Positions 50,948-59,903 of a stretch of DNA of 64,000 bases are shown here, in pieces; positions within the stretch are counted from its first letter, which is position 1; each line of letters starts with the position of its first letter. A model generated the notes under the pieces. The model saw only the letters and a list, made by a program, of their open reading frames with translations. It was not told the DNA's origin and did no database searches. Source of the stretch: Sinomicrobium oceani (GTDB taxonomy: Bacteria > Bacteroidota > Bacteroidia > Flavobacteriales > Flavobacteriaceae); NCBI RefSeq assembly GCF_900119185.1, contig NZ_FPJE01000004.1:1-64000 (forward strand), given 5' to 3'. Made by a program: the position numbers and the translations under genes.

Positions 50948-51973
50948 CTAAGAATTATACGATTTTACCGCATCTATAAACGCCTTGGCATGGTCCACGG
51001 GAATATGGGGTAAAATACCGTGCCCGAGATTGACAATATAACGGTCTTTTCCGAATTCGTCTATCATCTGGTGCACCATTTTCCTGATGGTGGCAGGTGG
51101 AGACAGTAATCGGGACGGATCAAAATTTCCCTGTAAGGTTACCTGTCCTCCACTGAGGTAACGGGCGTTCCTCGGAGAGCATGTCCAGTCTACACCCAAA
51201 GCACTTGCTTTGCTTTTGCCCATCTCGTGAAGAGCAAACCAGCACCCTTTCCCGAATACGATGACCTTGGTATGCGGAGCTAAGGCTTCCACGATCTGGT
51301 TGATATAGGGCCAGGAAAATTCCTGGTAATCTACCGGCGACAACATACCGCCCCAGCTGTCGAATATCTGTATGGCATTACATCCTGCTTTGACCTTTTC
51401 AAGCAGATAGGCAATAGTGGTGTCTGTAATTTTCTGGAGAAGTTTATGAGCCGCTTCGGGTTGTGAAAAACAAAAACCCTTGGCCGTGTCAAAACTCTTG
51501 GACCCTTTTCCTTCGACTGCATAACAGAAGATGGTCCATGGAGATCCGGCGAATCCGATAAGTGGTACTTCGTTGTTTAGTTCTTCTTTGGTGAGCTTTA
51601 TCGCATCCATGACATATCCGAGTGTTTCGTGGATCTCAGGAACGATAACGTTGTTCACATCTTCGGCGGAGCGGATAGGATTGGGGAGCCAGGGTCCCAC
51701 GTTTTCTTTCATTTCCACGTCAATCCCCATAGCCTGTGGTATAACGAGGATATCCGAAAATAAAATGGCGGCATCGGGTTTAACAATACGGATAGGTTGT
51801 ACGGTAATCTCGGCGGCGAGTTCCGGGGTACGGCAACGGGTGAAAAAATCGTATTTGTCGCGTAGCGCCCGGAATTCGGGTAAATACCTTCCGGCCTGGC
51901 GCATCATCCACACCGGGGGACGTTCTACGGTTTCTCCGTTAAGTGCTTTCAGGAACAGGTCGTTTTTTATCAT
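50948..51973 (-). CDS. hemE: uroporphyrinogen decarboxylase
   Basis: I use ATG 51973 ([20 protein letters not shown]); an in-frame ATG at 51982 adds three residues. The 341-residue enzyme removes four acetate carboxyls from uroporphyrinogen [18 protein letters not shown] (near 22-36) is the N-terminal signature and [17 protein letters not shown] the second. The catalytic Asp is in [14 protein letters not shown]. It stands 48-57 bp downstream of hemD and 30 bp before the small conserved gene. Length is normal. Confidence 0.95.
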   Translation of the reverse strand: MIKNDLFLKALNGETVERPPVWMMRQAGRYLPEFRALRDKYDFFTRCRTPELAAEITVQPIRIVKPDAAILFSDILVIPQAMGIDVEMKENVGPWLPNPIRSAEDVNNVIVPEIHETLGYVMDAIKLTKEELNNEVPLIGFAGSPWTIFCYAVEGKGSKSFDTAKGFCFSQPEAAHKLLQKITDTTIAYLLEKVKAGCNAIQIFDSWGGMLSPVDYQEFSWPYINQIVEALAPHTKVIVFGKGCWFALHEMGKSKASALGVDWTCSPRNARYLSGGQVTLQGNFDPSRLLSPPATIRKMVHQMIDEFGKDRYIVNLGHGILPHIPVDHAKAFIDAVKSYNS

Positions 51974-52030
51974 GTTTACCATTGTTGTAGGTGTTGACCG
52001 GAGCAGTGAGCTCCCGGTTACTTTCCTGGG

Positions 52031-52702
52031 TTATATTTTTTTAAAATGTTTTGCCACAGCCGCGATCACACTTTCTATCTCCGTGTTATAGGCTATGACA
52101 ATATTCCGGGTAAGCCCTTCGAGGGGTTTTGCCGTGGTGGTACCGATGCAGAAACAAACAGCATCGGAAATTGTATTGCTTTTCAAAAAACTGCGAACTC
52201 CGGAAGGACTGAAAAACAGGATGCCCTGTAACGGCGTATCGATCTTACAAGGGGTGAGTTCCGTAGTGTACACTTCGACTTCATTAAAATCTATACCACT
52301 TTCTGTGAGGGCTTCCGGAAGGTCATTTTTTCGAAGGTTTCCACAAAAAAATGTAAAACTCCGGTGGCGGTGTACGGTGGTGAGTTCTTCGGCCAGTTGC
52401 GTAGCATAATCTTTTTGCAGGACCACTTCAAAGCCATAGCGCTCGAGTAGCAGTCTGGTTTTTTTCCCCACGCAAAAACAGGGCTTGCCCGTGAATTTTT
52501 TGCCTTCTCCGCTTTGCATTACGCTTTTTACGGCATTACTGCTGGTAAAGATCAACGCTTCTTTCACCGAAGAGAGGTCCGTGCTTTTGGGGCTTACGGT
52601 AATAAAGTCTGCTTCGATCAGTCGGAACCCTGCATGGAGCAGGAGGTCTCTTTGATTGATCTGTAGCTTTTTCGTAGATAATATGCGCAGATTGTTTTGC
52701 AT
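52031..52702 (-). CDS. hemD: uroporphyrinogen-III synthase
   Basis: A 223-residue enzyme that cyclises hydroxymethylbilane with inversion of ring D. The family is divergent; the call rests on the two-domain alternation (ALIFTSSNAVKSVMQ near 49, GILFFSPSGVRSFLKS near 156, VCFCIGTTTAKPLEG near 178), on the length and on its place. Its ATG shares one base with the TAA of the potassium-channel gene trkA (TAATG at 52704-52700), so it depends on trkA translation. hemE follows. Confidence 0.9.
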   Translation of the reverse strand: MQNNLRILSTKKLQINQRDLLLHAGFRLIEADFITVSPKSTDLSSVKEALIFTSSNAVKSVMQSGEGKKFTGKPCFCVGKKTRLLLERYGFEVVLQKDYATQLAEELTTVHRHRSFTFFCGNLRKNDLPEALTESGIDFNEVEVYTTELTPCKIDTPLQGILFFSPSGVRSFLKSNTISDAVCFCIGTTTAKPLEGLTRNIVIAYNTEIESVIAAVAKHFKKI

Positions 52703-53388
52703 TATTCCATCGAACAGAATTTGGCAATATCTTTATTGGCTCCGAATACGACGAGAACATCATTGGCTATAACTACCGTGTCTTTATTGACGGCGCCCAT
52801 AACTTTTCCAAGAGATTGTCTGGTTCCGAAAAGTGTGGTTTTGACCTCTTTGCGGATAATAGTAATGATGTTGAGGTTGTATTCGTTCCGGAAATCTATT
52901 TCCTGAAGGGTTTTACCTTCAAACTCCGGAAGCGCTTTGATTTCCGAAATGGAGTGGTAGGGGTCCAGTTCGAAATTGTTGATCATACTCTTGAGGTTGA
53001 TCTTTTTGGCCAGTGCTTCTGCAAATTCCTGTTCCGGGTGCACGATGATCTCGATGCCCATGGCGTGCAATACCGTATCGTGAATAGCCGACAGGGAGCG
53101 GCTTATGATCTTGGCTTTCGAGAGTTTTTTTATAATAGCCGTGGCAATAATGGTAGCCCCTTCATTTTCTCCGATGGCAATCACTGCGATATCTGCATTC
53201 TTGAGCGGGACGGCCTCATAGGCCATTTCATTAGTGGCATCCATACACACGGTATGGGCTATGGTGTCCTTTAAACGGTCTACCTTTTCCATTTTGTTGT
53301 CCACACCAATTACTTCGTTTCCCGTTTCCGTGAGATATACGGCAAGTGAAGATCCGAAGTTACCCAGTCCGATGATGATAATTTTCAT
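52702..53388 (-). CDS. trkA: TrkA/KtrA-type potassium channel regulatory subunit
   Basis: A 228-residue cytoplasmic RCK protein. MKIIIIGLGNFGSSLAVYL begins the NAD(H)- or nucleotide-binding Rossmann fold (1-140), with GVDNKMEKVDRLKD as the acidic end of strand 2. Residues 145-228 form the TrkA_C ligand domain. Having one RCK unit, it is of the KtrA/small TrkA type, as opposed to the doubled E. coli TrkA. It gates the TrkH/KtrB pore encoded 67 bp upstream. Its stop codon overlaps the hemD start. Confidence 0.92.
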   Translation of the reverse strand: MKIIIIGLGNFGSSLAVYLTETGNEVIGVDNKMEKVDRLKDTIAHTVCMDATNEMAYEAVPLKNADIAVIAIGENEGATIIATAIIKKLSKAKIISRSLSAIHDTVLHAMGIEIIVHPEQEFAEALAKKINLKSMINNFELDPYHSISEIKALPEFEGKTLQEIDFRNEYNLNIITIIRKEVKTTLFGTRQSLGKVMGAVNKDTVVIANDVLVVFGANKDIAKFCSME

Positions 53389-53455
53389 GTGTACGTGTTT
53401 TCGAGAAGAAGGTCTGACAATGGTATGACCTTCCCTACTCGGTATTGATTAACAA

Positions 53456-55210
53456 TCAGTTTATTAAAATATTCTCCTCCGGATACCTGTACGAATTGTG
53501 CTGTATACGGCGGAGCATGCCGATCAGTAAATTGAGCAGGCCTATTCTTCCGAAGAACATGACAAAGATAAGGACGTATTTGCTCGGATTGCTTAGTTCG
53601 CTTGTAATTCCCAAAGAAAGTCCTACGGTACTGTAAGCCGAGAACACCTCGAATGCAATCTGGATCAGCGTAAATTTCTTTTCGAATATCAGAAGTAGTA
53701 ATATGGCATTTCCGATAACGATAAGAGAAATACAAATAATGGCAAATGCTCGTTTTACCGACTGGCTGTTTACCTTACGGGTGCCTATTTCTATATGTTC
53801 TTTTCCCCTGGCCGTTGCAATAATATTAAGGGTTGCAAGCGCAAAAGTACTGGTCTTTATCCCTCCGCCAGTCGAAGCCGGTGATGCCCCGATCCACATC
53901 AGGAGGATCGTGAACAGAATGACGGGCATGGTGAGTTCGGAAAAATTCACGGTGTTGAAACCGGCAGTTCTTGTTGTTACCGAAACAAAACTTGCCGTGG
54001 TGAGCTTTCCCCAGAAGCCTTCGTGCGACTGTAGTGTATTTCCCCATTCTCCGAGCACTACAAAGAGGGTGCCGAGAAACAGCAGAAAAGAGGTCGTTAC
54101 AATTACGATCTTAGAATTGAGCGTCAGTACTCTTACCGGTTGTTTGAACTTTCTGAAGGTGATAATGTTCAGCAACAACTGCTTGGCATATCGTATAAAA
54201 TTGAAGGCAATATTATATCCCAGACCTCCAAGTATAATGAGATACATGATGATCCACTGAAAACCGTAGGCGTGACTGATATATTGCTCATGCAGGCCAT
54301 TGGACAAGGTGGAAAATCCGGCATTACAAAATGCGGAAATAGAGTGAAATATAGAGAAAAATACCTTGTTGTCTATTTCGGAGATATCGTGTACGGAATA
54401 GAAAATAAGAACAGCTCCGGCCAGTTCCAGCCCAAAAGTAAAGATCACCACCTGCATGGCCATTTTCAGAACGTCATTCAATTGTTCGGTGCCCATGAGG
54501 TCGCGAATGTTGAGGCCTTCCTGGAACGAAGTACCACCTTTAAAGAAGAAGGCAAAGAAAGATGTAAAGGTCAGCATTCCTATTCCGCCAAGCTGAATAA
54601 TGATCAGGATAATTGTTTGCCCCAGCGAAGTAAACTGGGTGGCGGTATCCATCACGATAAGCCCTGTAACACATACGGCACTGGTCGAAGTAAACAGAGC
54701 GTCCGTATAGTCGATACCATTCGTGGTAGCGTTGGGAAGCATAAGCAGGAAAGAGCCGATGAGGGCAATGACCATAAAACTTCCGATAAACAGGATCAGC
54801 GGGTTGTGATATACCGTATAAAGTTTGCGGAGCAGGTGTGTAAGCCGTAACAGGAAATACAGGATCAGCCCGATGTCTATGAGATATGAAATATCCCTTA
54901 TTTTGTGAAAACTGTCAAAATCGCCCAGGAAAAAAACGGTCAGTGTAATGACGATCGTACTTATCAATACGATAAGATTAGCTTTGTACATCCGGTTGAC
55001 CGTGGGATCTTTGGAGATATACAGTCTGACGAAGTTTAGTGCTATAAGGGTTATGGCAATGAGCAGAAGACTCAGTGATTTATTGTAAATCAGGTGATAG
55101 TCTGCCTTGTATCCGAAATCGACAACCAGGAACACGATGAGGATAATATCCGTAAAGCCGTAAATCTTGGAGAGTGGGCTTTTATAATTTTTTAAGTTCT
55201 TTTTAGGCAT
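53456..55210 (-). CDS. trkH: TrkH/KtrB-type potassium uptake channel
   Basis: A 584-residue inner-membrane protein with about ten helices. Four pore loops of the SKT superfamily are expected; visible selectivity-filter-like pieces are TSTSAVCVTGL (near 170-180), SAFCNAGFS (near 288-296), VTTRTAGFN (near 400-408) and SAYSTVGLSLG (near 525-535). The extended N-terminus adds extra helices compared with KtrB. It forms the ion path, controlled by the TrkA protein downstream. It lies 166 bp after hemC, a gap in which I see no good promoter. Confidence 0.92.
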   Translation of the reverse strand: MPKKNLKNYKSPLSKIYGFTDIILIVFLVVDFGYKADYHLIYNKSLSLLLIAITLIALNFVRLYISKDPTVNRMYKANLIVLISTIVITLTVFFLGDFDSFHKIRDISYLIDIGLILYFLLRLTHLLRKLYTVYHNPLILFIGSFMVIALIGSFLLMLPNATTNGIDYTDALFTSTSAVCVTGLIVMDTATQFTSLGQTIILIIIQLGGIGMLTFTSFFAFFFKGGTSFQEGLNIRDLMGTEQLNDVLKMAMQVVIFTFGLELAGAVLIFYSVHDISEIDNKVFFSIFHSISAFCNAGFSTLSNGLHEQYISHAYGFQWIIMYLIILGGLGYNIAFNFIRYAKQLLLNIITFRKFKQPVRVLTLNSKIVIVTTSFLLFLGTLFVVLGEWGNTLQSHEGFWGKLTTASFVSVTTRTAGFNTVNFSELTMPVILFTILLMWIGASPASTGGGIKTSTFALATLNIIATARGKEHIEIGTRKVNSQSVKRAFAIICISLIVIGNAILLLLIFEKKFTLIQIAFEVFSAYSTVGLSLGITSELSNPSKYVLIFVMFFGRIGLLNLLIGMLRRIQHNSYRYPEENILIN

Positions 55211-55376
55211 TTTCCATCCGAAATATTTTCCTCTCTTTAATCTCTAATTGCCGGATTTTGAGTGGCAAACCAATGAGATGCAAATTTCAGAATAAATTAC
55301 ATAAACAAAAAAGATAAAGAGGGTTTATTGAAAAATAAAGTGAGGACCGGTTCTTTTCCTTGTTACGTGTAGGTTC

Positions 55377-56336
55377 TTACGAAGAAACCTGTTGGTCGGA
55401 ACCCAGAGGGCCGGACAATTTCATCAGGGCCATAGTTTCTTTCCCTCCGTCTTCAAGAATTTCCTTGGCACATGTTTCGCCAAGAAAAGTGTAGTGTTCC
55501 AGCAAAACAGTACGTTTTATATCATGCCTTCGTTTTCCATCCGGAGAAAGCAGTACGCCTGTAAGCGTTATTTCGTTATCTGTTATTGTCGCCCGGGCTC
55601 CTATCGGAGCCGTACAACCGCCTTCCAGCACACGAAGAAACTGTCTTTCTGTATGTGTGCATATCTCGGTTTCCCGATGATTCAGTTTGGCCAGGCATTC
55701 CCTGCTGTACGTGTCGTTTTCAAGTGCCACGGCAAGCATGGCGCCCTGTGCGGGAGCCGGGATCATCCAGTCCAGGGCAAGTCTGTGTTCCGGATGTATG
55801 TTCGTGCCTTCGAACGGAGAGATGCGCTCCAGTCCGGCTGCGGCAAAAATAGCACCCTGCCAGTCGCTGTCCTGTAATTTACGCATTCTCGTATTGATAT
55901 TTCCTCTCAGGTTTTCCACTTTATGAGCGGGATACCTGTGTAGCCATTGTGCTCTTCGACGAAGGCTTCCCGTGGCAATAGTGCCGGATTTTTCGAAGAA
56001 AGAAAGATCTCCTTTATGAATAAGAAGGTCGGCGGCATCAGCCCTTGGTAATACAGCAGCCTGGACGATACTATGAGGAAGGGCCGTTGGTACATCCTTC
56101 ATGCTGTGTACGGCAACGTCTATCTGCCCGCTGATCATGGCTACATCGAGCGTTTTTGTAAAAATACCCGTAATTCCGAGTTCGTACAGCGGTTTGTCCA
56201 GTATAATGTCTCCAACCGATTTAACCGGAACTATTTCCGTACTGCACCCTAATTGTTCCAGGCCTTCTTTAACTTTATTTGCCTGCCATAAGGCCAGTTC
56301 GCTGTCTCGGGTTCCTATTCGAATGGTTTTTTTCAT
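55377..56336 (-). CDS. hemC: hydroxymethylbilane synthase (porphobilinogen deaminase)
   Basis: Starting at ATG 56336 (MKKTIRIGTRDSELALWQAN), 319 residues; the frame extends 15 codons further but without family similarity. It polymerises four porphobilinogen units on a dipyrromethane cofactor. The cofactor Cys is in VLEGGCTAPIGA (near 245). Catalytic Asp is in VAVHSMKDVPTALP (near 82), and SLRRRAQWLHRYP is the Arg-rich substrate-binding loop. It follows hemA by 88 bp and is separated from trkH by 166 bp. Confidence 0.95.
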   Translation of the reverse strand: MKKTIRIGTRDSELALWQANKVKEGLEQLGCSTEIVPVKSVGDIILDKPLYELGITGIFTKTLDVAMISGQIDVAVHSMKDVPTALPHSIVQAAVLPRADAADLLIHKGDLSFFEKSGTIATGSLRRRAQWLHRYPAHKVENLRGNINTRMRKLQDSDWQGAIFAAAGLERISPFEGTNIHPEHRLALDWMIPAPAQGAMLAVALENDTYSRECLAKLNHRETEICTHTERQFLRVLEGGCTAPIGARATITDNEITLTGVLLSPDGKRRHDIKRTVLLEHYTFLGETCAKEILEDGGKETMALMKLSGPLGSDQQVSS

Positions 56337-56424
56337 GTTGTCGGTTTTACCGCATCTCCTGGATGAGGTGTGCCATGGCAATCATTGCCTTAGCGGACTT
56401 TGAATTAAAGGTTAGCGGAAGTTT

Positions 56425-57726
56425 TCAACGGGTAACGGCTTTGGATACTTTTTCCGTGGAAAGAGGTCCGGTACTGCCATGGAGATTTTCCAGCTGAAAT
56501 ACCTTCTTGATGAGCTCAAGGCTCTCGTCTGCCGAAGCGTTGTTTTCTTTGAGGTGATTGGCAAAATGTGTAGTGATCTTCTGGATAATACGGTTGCCTA
56601 TAATCTCCGCCTGCTCATCGTTAAAACCGTTGATTTTCTTGCGTTGAAAATCCAGTTCGGCATCTTTCAGCAATTTCAGCTTTTTCTTCAGAGCTTTTAT
56701 GGTAGGTGCAAATTTTCGGGTACCAAGCCATTCTGTAAACTCTCCTTTCACTTCGTCGATGATGGCTTCGGCTTTGGGTATATAGGTTTTTCTTCGTTCC
56801 AGGGTCTGGTCCGTCATCTGCGAAAGATGATCCATGTGGATCAGGGACACCCCGGTTTCGGTAATATTTCCGGCCACGTTTTTCGGAACAGAAAGATCGA
56901 GAATAAGCATTTCTTTCCCGTGTGGGATGAGATCGGAGGTGACGGTCGGGTATTGTGCTCCCGTGGCAACGATAAGAATATCGCACTTCTCAACTTCGGA
57001 CGGAAGTTCGCTGAAGTCTTTAACCGTAAGATTGAATTTCCCGGCTATCTTTTCCGCTTTGTCCTTGGTGCGGTTAATAAGAGTGATATGGTCGTTCCGG
57101 GTATGTTTTATAAGGTTTTCGCAGGTATTACGTCCTATTTTTCCGGTTCCGAAAAGCAGGATGTTCTTTTCTGAAATATTTTTTACGTTCTGAAGGATGT
57201 ATTGCACCGAGGCAAAAGAAACAGAAGTAGCTCCCGAAGAAAGGTCTGTTTCGTTCTTGATGCGTTTACTGGCCTGAATAACCGAATTACAGAGACGCTC
57301 CAGGAAAGCATTGGCCGTATCCTGCTCGCGGGAGCGTGCGAAACTTTTTTTAATTTGCGCTATAATTTCAAAATCCCCCAGTATCTGGCTGTCCAGGCCG
57401 GTACCTACGCGAAACATGTGCGTAATGGCTTCATTGCTCTTGAATACATAGGCGACTTTCTGGAACTCTTCCACGCTCCCGTTAGAATTGTCGCAAAGTA
57501 ATTTGATAAGTTGAAAAGGATGTTGTGCAAAGCCGTATATCTCTGTGCGGTTGCAGGTGGAGATCACCAGCACTTCATCGAGACCTTCGGTTTTGGCCTG
57601 TTGCAATAAAATAGTCTTTCTTTCTTCGTCCAGACTGAATTTACCCCTTATCTCCGCATCAGCCTTTTTATAGCTGAGTCCTACGACATAAAAATATTTT
57701 CCCCGGCTAAGGTTGTAATTTTCCAT
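56425..57726 (-). CDS. hemA: glutamyl-tRNA reductase
   Basis: A 433-residue enzyme reducing glutamyl-tRNA to glutamate-1-semialdehyde, the first committed step of haem synthesis by the C5 route. The catalytic Cys is in VISTCNRTEIYGF (near 58), SILGDFEIIAQIKKSFARS-type helix follows, and LLFGTGKIGRNTCENLI (near 190-206) is the NADPH site. Residues 320-433 form the dimerisation helices. GSA aminotransferase (hemL) is not in the window. hemA is the first gene of the minus-strand haem cluster and is divergent from an AraC regulator. Confidence 0.95.
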   Translation of the reverse strand: MENYNLSRGKYFYVVGLSYKKADAEIRGKFSLDEERKTILLQQAKTEGLDEVLVISTCNRTEIYGFAQHPFQLIKLLCDNSNGSVEEFQKVAYVFKSNEAITHMFRVGTGLDSQILGDFEIIAQIKKSFARSREQDTANAFLERLCNSVIQASKRIKNETDLSSGATSVSFASVQYILQNVKNISEKNILLFGTGKIGRNTCENLIKHTRNDHITLINRTKDKAEKIAGKFNLTVKDFSELPSEVEKCDILIVATGAQYPTVTSDLIPHGKEMLILDLSVPKNVAGNITETGVSLIHMDHLSQMTDQTLERRKTYIPKAEAIIDEVKGEFTEWLGTRKFAPTIKALKKKLKLLKDAELDFQRKKINGFNDEQAEIIGNRIIQKITTHFANHLKENNASADESLELIKKVFQLENLHGSTGPLSTEKVSKAVTR

Positions 57727-57748
57727 TAGGTAACTTCTAAAATCGCAA

Positions 57749-57756
57749 CAAAAGTA
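57749..57756 (-). promoter_or_regulatory. -7 box of hemA
   Basis: Minus-strand TACTTTTG fits TAnnTTTG and lies 23 bp before the hemA ATG. A TTTG at 57788-57785 is 28 bases upstream, a little too far for a standard -33 box. Confidence 0.45.
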
Positions 57757-57823
57757 AAATACCTCATTATAAAAAAATAACGCTCAAAGGACTTTTTATG
57801 CCGCTTTAGGAAATTTTTACCTT

Positions 57824-57859
57824 TTTGAAGGGCTGTGTGCCCTAAATACCATAAATTTG
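57824..57859 (+). promoter_or_regulatory. promoter of the AraC-family gene
   Basis: TTTG (57824-57827) and TAAATTTG (57852-57859), the latter a full match to TAnnTTTG, with 24 bases between. It lies 68 bp before the ATG in the 200-bp region shared with hemA. Confidence 0.5.
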
Positions 57860-57926
57860 TAGTAATATCAACGGTTTAAAAAATATCAGTTTAGAATAAT
57901 TCTAAATAAAAAGCAAGGATTGAAGC

Positions 57927-58823
57927 ATGATTATGGAGAACAAAAATATCGCTGTAAGTTCTGCTGACGAAATTGGTCTTGAAGAAGGCTTTTCCATGTT
58001 AAAGATTCAAAATGAGGAGAATTCGGACCGGCATATAATCAGGGAAATAGACTGTAGTTTTATTCAGTTTCACTTTTGTCTTCGCGGGAGTTCCAGGTTT
58101 AATTTCAACGAAGGGAGGTATCACCTGCAGGTCGAAGAGGAGCAGTCACTGTTGCTTTACAACCCGCAACGTGATTTACCTATAGACCTGAAAATAGGGC
58201 CTCGTGCCCAACTGATCTCCCTGTTGATCTCCATTAAGAAATTTCATGCCCTGTTTTCGCATGAAGCCGATTATATTCACTTTCTGAGTGAGGACAACCG
58301 GGACAAAAAATACTACAATAACGAAGATATTTCTCCGGCCATGATGGTGGTCCTCAACCAGATGACACACTATAATATGCACGATTCGGTTAAAAAACTG
58401 TATCTGAAAGGGAAGGCTTACGAACTTATAAGTTTGTTTTTCAATAAACCCGAAGACGCGGATATAGAGCAGTGTCCCTTTCTGGTAGATGAAGAGAACG
58501 TGGCGAGAATACGACGGGCTAAGGATATAATCATCGCCAATATGGCAGAGCCACCGGGACTGGAAACACTGGCCAATGAAGTAGGGCTCAACCTCAAAAA
58601 ACTCAAAACGGGATTCAAACAGATCTACGGAGATTCTGTTTATAGTTTTCTTTTTGATTATAAAATGGAATACGCGCGGAAAATGCTCGAAGGGGGCGCG
58701 CACAATGTCAACGAAGTAGGGTTTAAGATAGGTTACAGTACGGCGAGTCATTTTATTGCTGCCTTCAAGAAAAAATACGGGACAACGCCCAAGAAATATC
58801 TGATGTCACTCAATAACGGATAA
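57927..58823 (+). CDS. AraC-family transcriptional regulator
   Basis: A 298-residue regulator. Residues 15-135 resemble the cupin-like ligand domain of AraC proteins (IIREIDCSFIQFHFCLRG and EEQSLLLYNPQRDLPIDLKI). Residues 195-295 form the double helix-turn-helix: PPGLETLANEVGLNLKKLKT and GFKIGYSTASHFIAAFKKKY, ending GTTPKKYLMSL. It is transcribed away from hemA, and the two start codons are 200 bp apart, so control of the haem genes is plausible. The ligand is not known; ATG 57933 is an alternative start. Confidence 0.92.
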   Translation: MIMENKNIAVSSADEIGLEEGFSMLKIQNEENSDRHIIREIDCSFIQFHFCLRGSSRFNFNEGRYHLQVEEEQSLLLYNPQRDLPIDLKIGPRAQLISLLISIKKFHALFSHEADYIHFLSEDNRDKKYYNNEDISPAMMVVLNQMTHYNMHDSVKKLYLKGKAYELISLFFNKPEDADIEQCPFLVDEENVARIRRAKDIIIANMAEPPGLETLANEVGLNLKKLKTGFKQIYGDSVYSFLFDYKMEYARKMLEGGAHNVNEVGFKIGYSTASHFIAAFKKKYGTTPKKYLMSLNNG

Positions 58824-58870
58824 AGCGATAAAAAAAGCTTTCACGAGTGTAATAATCCGTAACTAATCCT

Positions 58871-58878
58871 TAAATTTG
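58871..58878 (+). promoter_or_regulatory. -7 box of the ThuA-domain gene
   Basis: TAAATTTG is a full match to TAnnTTTG, about 90 bp before the ATG. No clear TTG at -33. Confidence 0.4.
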
Positions 58879-58967
58879 GAACTCTTATAAAAAAACAAAA
58901 TGTTGTTACTGTGCTTGAAGGAGTTCCGGATCAACACTGAAAATCAAAGAATCACAATATATTTGGA

Positions 58968-59687
58968 ATGAAATTAACCTCTGCCCTGCTGGGTGTATTG
59001 TTCTCTGTAATGTCTTTCGGACTTTACGCGCAAAAACAACAAAATGTACTGGTGTTTACCAAGACAGCCGGTTTTCGACATGAATCTATTGAGACCGGTG
59101 TGGAGCTGATAGAAAAACTCGGACAGGAAAACCACTTTGGCGTCACCCATTCCGAGGATGCCTCTCTTTTTAACAAGGATACACTGGCTCACTACAATGC
59201 TGTGGTGTTTTTGAATACGACAGGAGATATTCTCAACGATGAACAGCAACGGGCATTCGAATTTTTTATGGAAAAGGGAGGAGGTTTCGTAGGAGTACAT
59301 GCCGCAACCGACACGGAATATGACTGGCCCTGGTACGGAATGCTGGTAGGGGCTTATTTTGAAAATCATCCGAAGATACAGGAAGCCCGTATACAGGTAA
59401 AAATGCCGAGCCACTCCACCTGTTCACACCTCGGGGAAACCTGGACGCGAACCGATGAATGGTACAACTTTAAAAATATAAGTCCGAATATAAAAGTGTT
59501 GCTCAACCTCGATGAATCCTCTTATGAAGGGGGGACAAACGGGCCGTCACATCCCATTGCCTGGTATCAGGAATTTGCCGGAGGACGCTCTTTTTACACC
59601 GGTGGAGGGCATACGAAAGAGTCGTATAGTGAAGAAGCTTTTGTAAAACATCTTTTAGAGGGGATCAAGTATTGTCTCTTCCGTTAA
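58968..59687 (+). CDS. secreted ThuA-domain protein
   Basis: A 239-residue protein with a signal peptide (MKLTSALLGVLFSVMSFGLYAQ). The rest is one ThuA domain of the class I glutamine amidotransferase-like fold: VLVFTKTAGFRHESIETGVE, AVVFLNTTGDIL, GFVGVHAATDTEYDWPWYG and GRSFYTGGGHTKESY. ThuA was named for trehalose utilisation; secreted forms in Bacteroidota are linked to sugar metabolism, but the reaction is not settled. It stands alone with its own promoter box and a strong terminator. Confidence 0.9.
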   Translation: MKLTSALLGVLFSVMSFGLYAQKQQNVLVFTKTAGFRHESIETGVELIEKLGQENHFGVTHSEDASLFNKDTLAHYNAVVFLNTTGDILNDEQQRAFEFFMEKGGGFVGVHAATDTEYDWPWYGMLVGAYFENHPKIQEARIQVKMPSHSTCSHLGETWTRTDEWYNFKNISPNIKVLLNLDESSYEGGTNGPSHPIAWYQEFAGGRSFYTGGGHTKESYSEEAFVKHLLEGIKYCLFR

Positions 59688-59718
59688 GAAAACCACGGAT
59701 ATCTTAAAACACATAAGA

Positions 59719-59758
59719 AGAGAAAGGCTGCGTTTACCAACGCAGCCTTTCTCTTTTA
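59719..59758 (+). terminator. terminator of the ThuA gene
   Basis: A 16-bp perfect stem: 59719-59734 (AGAGAAAGGCTGCGTT) with 59739-59754, loop TACC, followed by TTTT. It is one of the strongest hairpins in the window. Confidence 0.92.
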
Positions 59759-59903
59759 TGGCCCTGTCAGACCGAGTAATGCTGCGGCGTATAATAAGAC
59801 GCGCAATTGATTTTGCCCATAACAGGATAGGTAAAAAAAAGGCAATCCTGGACTGTAAACCTTAAATAATCCCTATTTTTATCCGAAAATTTAGAGCAAG
59901 AGG

